A stretch of 5,207 bases of DNA from Acidobacteriota bacterium (GTDB lineage Bacteria; Acidobacteriota; UBA6911; RPQK01; DATIPO01): contig JANQFM010000706.1 of NCBI GenBank assembly GCA_028277865.1, forward strand, positions 1 to 5,207, written 5' to 3'. A program made the translations under genes and the position numbers. Positions 1-5,207 of this stretch are shown in pieces (position 1 is the first letter of the stretch; each line of letters opens with the position of its first letter). The notes beneath the pieces are model-generated. The model saw only the letters and a program-made list of their open reading frames with translations. It did not search any database and had not been told where the DNA came from.

Positions 1-516
1 AATGACCGAACTCAGTTCGGGATCGCCACGAGCCGCAATGGCTTGGCTACAACCGTCGGGCTCCCGATTGCAGCAACGCCGTGTAGGAGCGATCGTTTCC
101 ACGCCAACAACATCAGGATCAGCATCTGCTGCCCTCAGCCCTCTCTGTTCGGCATGATTCTGTCTCTTCGGACTTCCATTTTTTCGCCGGGGTGATCTCT
201 TCCAAACTGCGTCTTCAGGAAGCAGGTCCTTAATCACCGATGGGGCAGCTCGACCACCGATGTTAGCGGTCACCCACAATTCCCTTGAGCCATCTCGCTT
301 CCTGACAACTAGAACAGCAACGGTTATGTCTCGGTCATAGAAGATGGGTTTCCCATCCTTATAGAAGCCTTTTACCTCCTTTTTCAGTCTTTCTCTGATT
401 TCGTCTCTCAACTGCTCGGCACGATCGCGATATTCTTTGCTTACCTTCTTATCTAAGCATATCTCGGAGCCACAGCTTATAGGTGGCTCTTGGATCTGAT
501 TCTCGGCGATTTTCAT
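1..516 (-). CDS. Putative T6SS cargo effector with deaminase-like fold, 3' end outside the window
   Basis: The minus-strand frame from the ATG at 516-514 is open for 172 codons and reaches base 1 without a stop, so the C-terminus is missing. Residues 22-50 are a highly charged, probably helical segment. Residues 64-86 (ITVAVLVVRKRDGSRELWV and following) look like a two-strand hairpin. NHAEQ follows, with H121 and E123, then a strand at about 136-143 (VVGVETIA), then PTRRCC (C148, C149) and GCSQAIAARG (C156). This order of paired strands, H-A-E on a helix, strand, cysteines and helix is that of the cytidine-deaminase superfamily, where His and two Cys bind zinc and Glu activates water. Many bacterial polymorphic toxins use this fold on nucleic-acid bases or free nucleotides. 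Its start overlaps the chaperone stop as ATGA and no strong ribosome site is seen, so translational coupling is likely. Its place directly after vgrG and a DUF4123 gene supports a T6SS cargo role. The cysteine spacing is atypical and the substrate is unknown. I am sure of the reading frame and moderately sure of the fold. Confidence 0.66.
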   Translation of the reverse strand, partial: MKIAENQIQEPPISCGSEICLDKKVSKEYRDRAEQLRDEIRERLKKEVKGFYKDGKPIFYDRDITVAVLVVRKRDGSRELWVTANIGGRAAPSVIKDLLPEDAVWKRSPRRKNGSPKRQNHAEQRGLRAADADPDVVGVETIAPTRRCCNREPDGCSQAIAARGDPELSSVI

Positions 517-1595
517 TTGCAGCGTTCTGGCGACTTAGAATTTGTCGTTCCCTTTCGAGGTTTCGAACATGATCTATCTTGTCTCCCAACTAACTCTATT
601 CTTTCAGCATTTTCTTGGCTACCCAGAAATCGTAGAAAAACTGCAGGCTTCTCCGACTCCATTAGGAAGTAGCTTATTGGGCCGAATAACTCGAGTCGTT
701 GATCCGAATCGCAAGTAGGTAAAAAGGATCTCAGAACTCTTGGATCATAGAAACGAAAATACGCGCTCTTGCCTCCCGAGATTTCTACCATCAGCCGTTG
801 ACGGCAGTGAGCACGTACCTCGTCAAATGGTCGAGAACAGGCAAGATAGACTCCCCAGCTTTGTCCCCATGCCTTTCGAACAAGGAACTTCAGCAATTGT
901 GATCGGTCAGTGAAGCTCACTAGAAAAGGTGAATAATCGAATAATTCTCTCCCGGCCCCTCCTTCAAAGAGCGTCTCGTAACGTTCTTCAGAAGTAAGCA
1001 GGCAGTCGAGTATTGCCTCGTCGCGCGCAGAATCGAAGACAGCGAACAGAGGCTCCTGCTGATTCCACAAGATTTTCAACAGTTGCGTTTGAGGCTGAGT
1101 CAGAGGAGGACTGTCTTCGGCACCGGCAAACCCAGACTTTTCCGCCGTCTCCTTTTTCAGGGCTTCCTTGCGAGCTTCCTCAGGATCCTCGAAAGGTGAC
1201 TTCGGCAAAACGAGCGTTTCTTTATTTTTCGTTTGGCTGTCTTGTCTTTGAGAGACGTCAACCTCAACTTGATCCGAAGCGGCTTTGACCTCGGGAATGC
1301 CCACAATGAAGACTGTGAAGACTGTACGCCCTGCGATCACTTGGTCGCCGTCGCTTAATTCCACCTTCGAAACACGTTTGCCGTTAACGGTCGTCCCGTT
1401 GCTGCTGCGCAAATCCCGCAGGAGGCACTTTCCTCCTTGGATCTCCAGCGAAAAGTGGCGTCCCGACAGGAACGTGTCGTAGGGAATCGCGTAGTCCGCC
1501 TGGTTGGACCTTCCCACTTTCAAGACCTGTCCCGGACGCACTTCCACTTTTTGGCCAGTGCCGGGGCCGGAACTGATTTCCAGGACGACGCGCAT
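513..1595 (-). CDS. FHA domain fused to DUF4123-type T6SS effector chaperone (VgrG adaptor)
   Basis: This 360-residue protein has two domains. Residues 1-98 form a forkhead-associated (FHA) domain with the phospho-threonine-binding signatures in order: GRS (28-30), SGRH (44-47), SSNGT (64-68) and NG (71-72), ending in a beta strand (TVFTVFIVG). Residues 100-172 are a charged, Pro/Glu/Lys-rich linker. Residues 180-330 match the DUF4123 family: EPLFAVFDSARD opening, ETLFEGGAG at 207-215, YSPFLVSF, WGVYL, and the hallmark YFRFYDPRVLRSFLP at 279-293. DUF4123 proteins are T6SS effector chaperones/adaptors that bind a specific effector and load it on the VgrG tip in the donor cytoplasm. The start is the ATG at 1595; TGGAG lies 10 bases upstream and the FHA fold begins at once. 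The stop overlaps the next gene by 4 bases, which fits an adaptor paired with the downstream effector. FHA proteins act elsewhere in T6SS as readers of threonine phosphorylation, so phosphorylation-controlled loading is possible (inference). The last ~30 residues are basic, Ser/Lys-rich and probably disordered. Confidence 0.88.
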   Translation of the reverse strand: MRVVLEISSGPGTGQKVEVRPGQVLKVGRSNQADYAIPYDTFLSGRHFSLEIQGGKCLLRDLRSSNGTTVNGKRVSKVELSDGDQVIAGRTVFTVFIVGIPEVKAASDQVEVDVSQRQDSQTKNKETLVLPKSPFEDPEEARKEALKKETAEKSGFAGAEDSPPLTQPQTQLLKILWNQQEPLFAVFDSARDEAILDCLLTSEERYETLFEGGAGRELFDYSPFLVSFTDRSQLLKFLVRKAWGQSWGVYLACSRPFDEVRAHCRQRLMVEISGGKSAYFRFYDPRVLRSFLPTCDSDQRLELFGPISYFLMESEKPAVFLRFLGSQENAERIELVGRQDRSCSKPRKGTTNSKSPERCK

Positions 1596-1605
1596 GGGTT
1601 TTTAG

Positions 1606-1610
1606 CTCCA
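1606..1610 (-). promoter_or_regulatory. Ribosome binding site of the FHA-DUF4123 gene
   Basis: On the minus strand TGGAG lies 10 bases before the ATG at 1595. It is a modest Shine-Dalgarno match with slightly long spacing, and supports the chosen start because the FHA domain begins directly after it. No convincing promoter was found between this site and the inverted repeat that begins at 1663. Confidence 0.5.
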
Positions 1611-1662
1611 TCTATGGCCAGTCGCCGCCGGGATGAGGTGAGAATCTGGCAGCGATCTCTCC

Positions 1663-1926
1663 GGCGCCCCTCCAGGGCGCATGTTCTTTCTTTCGGCCCG
1701 GTTCCGGTGGTGGCGCCGCAGGGCGGCTTGACCACCGGCTAATTTCCGAGGCTCCTCCGGAGCCGGTTCTTCCTGCAGCATCCCGGCGGCTGGCCACGAC
1801 CGTTCGGAGTAGGGTTCTCGTTCTGCGGACCCCGAAGGGGTCTGGGAGATTAGCCGGTGGTAAAGCCGTTTTCGGCGCAGCCACCGGAAATGCGCCGAAT
1901 AGGAATATGCGCCCTGTAGGGGCGTT
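1663..1926. repeat. Long imperfect inverted repeat element (~110-bp arms)
   Basis: The left arm (1663-1771) and right arm (1814-1926) are imperfect reverse complements along their whole length. Matching blocks, outside to inside: GCGCCCCTCCAGGGCGCATGTTC (1664-1686) with GAATATGCGCCCTGTAGGGGCGTT (1903-1926); TTCCGGTGGTGGCGCCG with CGGCGCAGCCACCGGAA; ACCACCGGCTAAT (1731-1743) with ATTAGCCGGTGGT (1849-1861); and a short Pro/Ser-codon-like hairpin (GGCTCCTCCGGAGCC against GGACCCCGAAGGGGTC). About 42 bases separate the arms. The structure resembles a non-autonomous palindromic element or a pair of dispersed repeats inserted head to head. It encodes nothing plausible and lies just upstream of the FHA-DUF4123 start. 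Confidence 0.75.
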
Positions 1927-2063
1927 GGCAAAAGCGCTTCAACCGGCTGAGGAGACTCTTGTAGCAGCCTCAAGAATACGGGCGTTCCGGCGAGGCCACG
2001 ATACTCCGCCCCAAGCTCTGAGCCAGCCTCGCAGGAGGTGCAAGAATGCAGCCCAGGGCGGAT

Positions 2064-2135
2064 CACAGGCAGGGATGCCTGTGCCACTCTGGGGTTGAAG
2101 AGGCTCTGGAGAGTGGCACAGGCATCTTGCCTGTG
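2064..2135. repeat. Opposed pair of GGCACAGGCAT-type hairpin repeats
   Basis: CACAGGCA-ggga-TGCCTGTG followed by CCACTCT (2064-2090) is mirrored by AGAGTGG then CACAGGCA-tct-TGCCTGTG (2110-2135). Each half is a hairpin with an 8-bp stem, and the two halves are near-perfect reverse complements across a 19-base centre, so the region can fold as two small hairpins or one long one. The plus strand of the second copy translates as GTGILPV. I associate such units with dispersed repeats in Planctomycetota, Verrucomicrobiota and Acidobacteriota (family knowledge, not verified here). Confidence 0.8.
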
Positions 2136-2207
2136 AAAGGTATTGCAATGGGCCGATCCGCTCAGGTCGGCAGCATCAGGGCCAATACCGATTGCGCTGC
2201 AAGGATC

Positions 2208-2526
2208 GAGGCCATGTGCCGGGCTCGTCCCGGTCGGGCTGTGTTTGGAGACCAGACAGAATCGGCAAGAGGAGGACGCCACCACCCGAGCTTGCCTCGG
2301 TGGGGCGGTGTTTACAGTGCCAGCGCTGCCGCCGAAAAACACCGCTCCACGGGGGCAAGCCCCCGTGGTGGCGTTCAGTGTGGGGTAGCCATCTCTGGTT
2401 TCTAAACACGGCCCCACGGAGGCAAGCTCCGATGGTGGCCATCTCAGCATTCCGGCACTGGCTCCACCGCGGCGAGCCTTTATGTGAACAAAATTAAAAT
2501 GGGGGCGGGTCCGGCACATAGCCTCC
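2208..2526. repeat. Palindromic repeat cluster 1 (downstream of vgrG), arranged as an inverted repeat
   Basis: The cluster holds short GC-rich palindromes with CAAG, CTTG or CTCG loops: CCGGG-ctcgt-CCCGG (2219-2235), a unit with CCGAG-cttgc-CTCGG at 2278-2310, CGGGGG-caag-CCCCCG within 2343-2373, CGGAG-gcaag-CTCCG within 2410-2440, and a decayed unit at 2459-2479. The spacer between the first pair has TTTGGAGACCAGA (2244-2256); that between the second pair has TCTGGTTTCTAAACAC (2394-2409), which is roughly its reverse complement. The outer ends also mirror: GAGGCCATGTGCCGGGCTC (2208-2226) against the reverse complement of 2507-2526. The cluster is therefore two composite units head to head. 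Several reading frames stay open through it but give only repeat-derived, arginine- and glycine-rich peptides. Confidence 0.82.
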
Positions 2527-2646
2527 ATCCTTCCCCCGCTTATCAACTTGAACGGTTCTTTCATCTCTCTCTTCCCTTCTCCGTACTCCGTTTTTCGTGC
2601 TCCCTCTCTTTTAGCCGGCAGAACCTGCAGCTGCGGGTAAGTCCTC

Positions 2647-4761
2647 TCAACCGGGTTTGCACTCGATAAACGGCGTGCCGCTTTTGGAAGCGGCCACCAA
2701 GGCGGCGGCAGCCGGGGGCAGCGGCTGCAAGGGTGTCGAATCGCCGAATTGGACCGGTTCCGGCTCCGTCCCTCCGCTGCGGACGGCGCCGCTGCCGCCG
2801 GTGCTGGTGGCGGCTTCGGCCGGGTCGGAAGGCAGTTTGGGACGCGATCCGCTGCCTGAGGTAGCCGAACCTCCGGCGTTGAGCTTGACCGTGGCGCCCT
2901 TGACGGTCACTCCCGTGGCGTCGATGCCCACGAAGTTGGATCCCACCTTGAAGGCCAGTTGCATTCCTGCTTCGAAGACCAGCTTGCTGCCCGCCTTGAG
3001 GTGGATCTGCTTGGAAGCCTCTCCCGCCTCCAGCCCCCCGACCTTGACCTGAATGTTGCCCAGCACCTTGAACGACATCTTGCCGTCGATCTTTTCCTGA
3101 TGGTTTCCCTGGATGTGCAGGTGCTTTTCGGCTTCCGCCAGCTCCAACTGGTCTTTTTTGACGGTCAGGTGACGGTCGTTGCCCACGAATTCGCGGGAGT
3201 CGTTTTCCACCCTCAGGTCTTGGTCTTTTTCGGCGTTGATAAAGACCTGCTCGGTACCCTTCTTGTCTTCGAAGCGAATCTCGTTGAAATTGGAGGCGCC
3301 GCCCTTTTTGGAACTGCGCGACTTGAAGGTGCTGCGGGTCTGGTGATCGGGCATTTGGACGGCGGGCATCTGCTCGGCGTTGTAGACGCGCCCCACGATC
3401 AGCGGACGGTCGGGGTCGCCTTCCTCGAAGTCGACCACCACTTCCTGGCCGATGCGGGGAAGCCACATTCCGGCCCACTGCTTGCCCGCCCAGGGCTGGG
3501 CCACACGCATCCAGCAGGAGCTGTTCTCATCGCGCTTGCCCAGACGGTCCCAGTGGAACTGCACCTTGACCCGCCCGTACTTGTCGCAGTAGATCTCCTC
3601 TCCCTTGGGGCCGACCACAACGGCCGTCTGAGTCCCCTCGACAAAGGGCTTGGGAGTGGAGCGCACCGGACGGTAAGGGACCGCGTCGGGGATGCAGCTG
3701 AAGGAATTGCGGTAGAAAGCCTCCCGGCTCAGGTCGTCGGTGGCGAAAGCGCCTTGCTGGGCCTGGTGCTGAACCGAGGTGAGCACATAAGAGGCGTTTT
3801 GGTCCTTGCGCTCATGGTGCTGCAGGGTGAACTTGAAGCCGGGGCAAAGGTCGCGGCAGCCGCTTTCGCCCTGCACCTGGTCGTGAGGCAGCTCCTCCTC
3901 TTCCATTCGCAGGCGGGTCAGGTCGGTTCCGGCGGACTTGCTGTCGAATTCCCCGGGGTAGTCATAAAACTCGAACTTGTCGACTCCGGCCAGGGAGATG
4001 ACGGTCCGGGCATTGGACATCAGGCTGGTGGAGGGCATCTCGAAGTTGTAGTCGGTCTGGGCCCACTTCCCGGTGCGGAATTGGCAGCTGCGGTTCCAGT
4101 CCGACACCGAATCCTCCTCGCGCACAGAACCCGATCCGGCGGCTGGCTCCATGCGCACCTTGGACTGGAAGGGGCAAGGCTTGTGGATGGCTTTCTGGTC
4201 GGCCAGCACCAGGGAATGCTTGCCTTCCTGGTGACGGAAAAAGTAGAAGATCCCTTCCTGCTCCATCAGGCGGGAGAGGAATCGGAAAGCCGATTCGCGG
4301 TACCAGACGCAGTACTTCCACTTGTCATGACGCCCCTGGATGCCGCTGGTCTCGAAGTCGGCAAAGCCGTATTCCCGAAAGACGGCCTCCAGGATTTCGG
4401 GGATGCTTTGGTCTTGAAAGATCCGGCAGTCGGATATCAGGGTCAAAAACCACAGCCAAGGGACCACGACCGCCTGATAGCGGTGATGCCGGCCTTCGGA
4501 GGGCAGCTGGACGAAACGGGAGACGAAGCCGTTGATGGGGCGCTGGGACGATCCGTCGGCCTGCAGGATCTTCAAGGTGATGTTCTTGCCCACGATGCTG
4601 GGCGCCTGGATGTTCCCGTCCTCGGACAGGAAGTCGACCACAAAGCGGAACAGGCCCGAGATCTGCTCCCCTCCCGAAAAAGAGGTCACCATCAGCTTGT
4701 CGGCACCCAGGGGGGTATCGACCTGCAGCAGGCGTCCCTCTTGGCTCAAACTTCCCGGCAT
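2647..4761 (-). CDS. vgrG: VgrG, type VI secretion system spike protein
   Basis: The 704-residue product is a full-length VgrG, the trimeric spike that caps the Hcp tube and carries effectors into target cells. Residues 8-370 are the gp27-like base, with KNITLKI (59-65), INGFVSRF (76-83), a PWLWFLTL strand near 101 and the conserved YRESAFRFLSRLMEQEGIFYFF (154-175). Residues about 372-462 are the gp5-like OB fold carrying the VgrG family signature: DKYGRVKVQFHWDRLGK (393-409), CWMRVAQPWAGKQWAG (416-431) and PRIGQEVVVDFEEGDPDRPLIVGRVYN (435-461). Residues 490-630 are the repetitive beta-helix needle (NEIRFEDKKG, EKDQDLRVEND, DRHLTVKKD, GSKLVFEAG). Residues 631-704 are a Gly/Ser/Pro-rich tail ending SGTPFIECKPG, with no enzymatic domain, so this is a non-specialised spike that should carry cargo. 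The frame is open further upstream to 4992, but that part is repeat DNA. The start at 4761 has AGGAGG four bases upstream, and VgrG homology begins there. The FHA-DUF4123 gene follows on the same strand after a 1-kb repeat tract. Confidence 0.96.
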   Translation of the reverse strand: MPGSLSQEGRLLQVDTPLGADKLMVTSFSGGEQISGLFRFVVDFLSEDGNIQAPSIVGKNITLKILQADGSSQRPINGFVSRFVQLPSEGRHHRYQAVVVPWLWFLTLISDCRIFQDQSIPEILEAVFREYGFADFETSGIQGRHDKWKYCVWYRESAFRFLSRLMEQEGIFYFFRHQEGKHSLVLADQKAIHKPCPFQSKVRMEPAAGSGSVREEDSVSDWNRSCQFRTGKWAQTDYNFEMPSTSLMSNARTVISLAGVDKFEFYDYPGEFDSKSAGTDLTRLRMEEEELPHDQVQGESGCRDLCPGFKFTLQHHERKDQNASYVLTSVQHQAQQGAFATDDLSREAFYRNSFSCIPDAVPYRPVRSTPKPFVEGTQTAVVVGPKGEEIYCDKYGRVKVQFHWDRLGKRDENSSCWMRVAQPWAGKQWAGMWLPRIGQEVVVDFEEGDPDRPLIVGRVYNAEQMPAVQMPDHQTRSTFKSRSSKKGGASNFNEIRFEDKKGTEQVFINAEKDQDLRVENDSREFVGNDRHLTVKKDQLELAEAEKHLHIQGNHQEKIDGKMSFKVLGNIQVKVGGLEAGEASKQIHLKAGSKLVFEAGMQLAFKVGSNFVGIDATGVTVKGATVKLNAGGSATSGSGSRPKLPSDPAEAATSTGGSGAVRSGGTEPEPVQFGDSTPLQPLPPAAAALVAASKSGTPFIECKPG

Positions 4762-4765
4762 GTTG

Positions 4766-4771
4766 CCTCCT
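4766..4771 (-). promoter_or_regulatory. Ribosome binding site that decides the vgrG start
   Basis: The minus strand reads AGGAGG, then CAAC, then the ATG at 4761. This perfect Shine-Dalgarno core settles the start, because the open frame continues 77 codons further upstream into palindromic repeat DNA whose translation resembles no VgrG N-terminus. Confidence 0.85.
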
Positions 4772-4808
4772 GGGAGAGGAGCCTGCTGGGGCAGTGTCTT
4801 GAATACTG

Positions 4809-4820
4809 ATTCGGCCGAAT
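4809..4820. promoter_or_regulatory. 12-bp perfect palindrome in the vgrG leader
   Basis: ATTCGGCCGAAT is a perfect palindrome 48 bases upstream of the vgrG start, in the only stretch (4772-4843) between that start and the repeat cluster. It could be an operator for a dimeric regulator, but one 12-bp palindrome in GC-rich DNA can arise by chance. No clear sigma70 or sigma54 promoter could be assigned around it. Confidence 0.2.
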
Positions 4821-4843
4821 AACACCCGGCCAAAATCGATGAT

Positions 4844-5207
4844 GGGCCACGATCCGGGCTCGTCCCGGTCGGGCCATGCTTAGAAACCAGAGCTGGCAGC
4901 AAAGCCTGAACGCCACCACGGAGCTTGACTCCGTGGAGCGGTGTTTCAAGGCTGAGGCGAACCCGCTGGCTGAATGTGCTGCACCGAGGCACACCCGCAC
5001 AGCATCGCTTTCAATTCGACACCTTTGCGAGCTTTGCCGACCAATCGGATTATCGCGCCCTGGAAACATCGCCCCACCGAGACAAGCTCGGGTGGTGGCG
5101 AACCAAGACTCTGGCTCGTTCTGGTTTCTAATCACGGGCTCCACCGGGACAAGCCCGGCGGTGGCCTTGTGTTTTTCAGCAAAATCGAAATCCAAGACAC
5201 GGCCCCA
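4844..5207. repeat. Palindromic repeat cluster 2 (upstream of vgrG), continues past the window
   Basis: This is a second copy of the cluster found downstream of vgrG. Units are GGGCTCGTCCCGGTCGGGCC (4855-4874), CGGAG-cttga-CTCCG within 4911-4941, CCGAGA-caag-CTCGGG within 5070-5100, and CCGGGA-caag-CCCGG within 5136-5166. Spacers carry the same core, CTTAGAAACCAGAG at 4879-4892 and TTCTGGTTTCTAATCAC at 5119-5135. The final bases (ACACGGCCCCA) match the start of the unit at 2410, so another unit probably continues beyond the edge. The central stretch 4950-5060 shows no gene or repeat I recognise. The cluster occupies the whole region upstream of the vgrG leader. Confidence 0.82.

Larger units (their letters stand above)
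1596..2646. other. Gene-free repeat tract between vgrG and its adaptor gene
   Basis: These 1051 bases hold no gene I can support. Besides the three repeat systems listed separately, the remaining pieces are 1927-2063 and 2136-2207, where nothing recognisable was found, and 2559-2612, a pyrimidine-rich run on the plus strand (purine-rich downstream of vgrG on the transcribed strand). No hairpin followed by a T-run, the form of an intrinsic terminator, was seen after the vgrG stop on the minus strand. The long frames here (for example minus strand 2564 to 1602) are made of repeat sequence. Confidence 0.7.

Noticed and set aside
490..672. Plus-strand frame of 60 codons over the chaperone/effector junction
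   Set aside because: It is antisense to two overlapping, well-supported genes, with no visible ribosome site or motif.
2208..2526. CRISPR-like array
   Set aside because: Units alternate orientation, differ in sequence, and their spacers share sequence with each other rather than being unique. This is a palindromic repeat cluster.
1602..2564. Minus-strand frame of 320 codons, starting MKEPFKLISGG after a purine-rich, RBS-like run
   Set aside because: From about codon 12 it translates directly through the palindromic cluster, the CACAGGCA pair and the long inverted repeat. The same peptides recur in other frames and copies, so the openness comes from repeat composition. A decayed gene start cannot be excluded, but nothing supports it.
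2615..2637. Hairpin CCGGCAG...CTGCGGG just after vgrG as a terminator
   Set aside because: The stem has a mismatch and no T-run follows on the minus strand, so it does not fit an intrinsic terminator.
2561..3478. Minus-strand frame of 305 codons overlapping vgrG in another phase
   Set aside because: Its translation is an Arg/Gly/Pro/Gln-rich shadow of the vgrG frame with no domain signature.
2959..4809. Plus-strand frame of 616 codons opposite vgrG
   Set aside because: It lies antisense to a clearly conserved VgrG frame. Long antisense frames are common opposite GC-rich genes with strong third-position bias, and the product shows no family motif.
4762..4992. Upstream extension of the vgrG frame by 77 codons
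   Set aside because: The extension reads through palindromic repeat DNA, does not resemble a VgrG N-terminus, and the internal ATG at 4761 has a perfect AGGAGG site.

Overview
The window carries a small type VI secretion (T6SS) effector module read entirely from the minus strand. In order of transcription it holds a VgrG spike protein (4761 to 2647), an FHA-domain protein fused to a DUF4123-type effector chaperone (1595 to 513), and a gene beginning inside that chaperone's stop codon (ATGA overlap, from 516) that leaves the window still open at base 1. The last product has a cytidine-deaminase-like pattern: an H-A-E-Q motif followed by a cysteine cluster. Spike, DUF4123 adaptor and cargo effector in this order is the classical T6SS layout, so the truncated gene is best read as the toxin cargo. 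No immunity gene, PAAR protein or structural T6SS gene is visible. An immunity gene would be expected beyond base 1.

The rest is repeat-rich non-coding DNA. About 1.05 kb between vgrG and the FHA gene (1596-2646) holds three repeat systems: a long imperfect inverted repeat (1663-1926), a pair of opposed hairpins of the GGCACAGGCAT type (2064-2135), and a cluster of ~30-bp palindromes with CAAG or CTTG loops arranged as a larger inverted repeat (2208-2526). A second copy of the palindrome cluster lies upstream of vgrG (4844-5207) and runs off the right edge, so vgrG sits between two related repeat clusters. These repeats happen to be open in several frames and produce long but spurious ORFs.

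The organism is a bacterium with a GC-rich background (about 60-68% in the vgrG stretches counted by hand). Dispersed palindromes of this kind, which in translation give peptides such as TGILPV and RQDACAT, are ones I associate with large genomes of Planctomycetota, Verrucomicrobiota and Acidobacteriota. That is only a suggestion; no marker gene is present. G+C falls to about 38-47% in the chaperone domain and the first part of the effector gene, which suggests a separate origin from the vgrG and FHA portions.

Working model (inference): VgrG is the spike; the FHA-DUF4123 protein binds the deaminase-like effector and docks it on VgrG; the FHA domain may add phospho-threonine control. The effector would then modify bases or nucleotides in a neighbouring cell.
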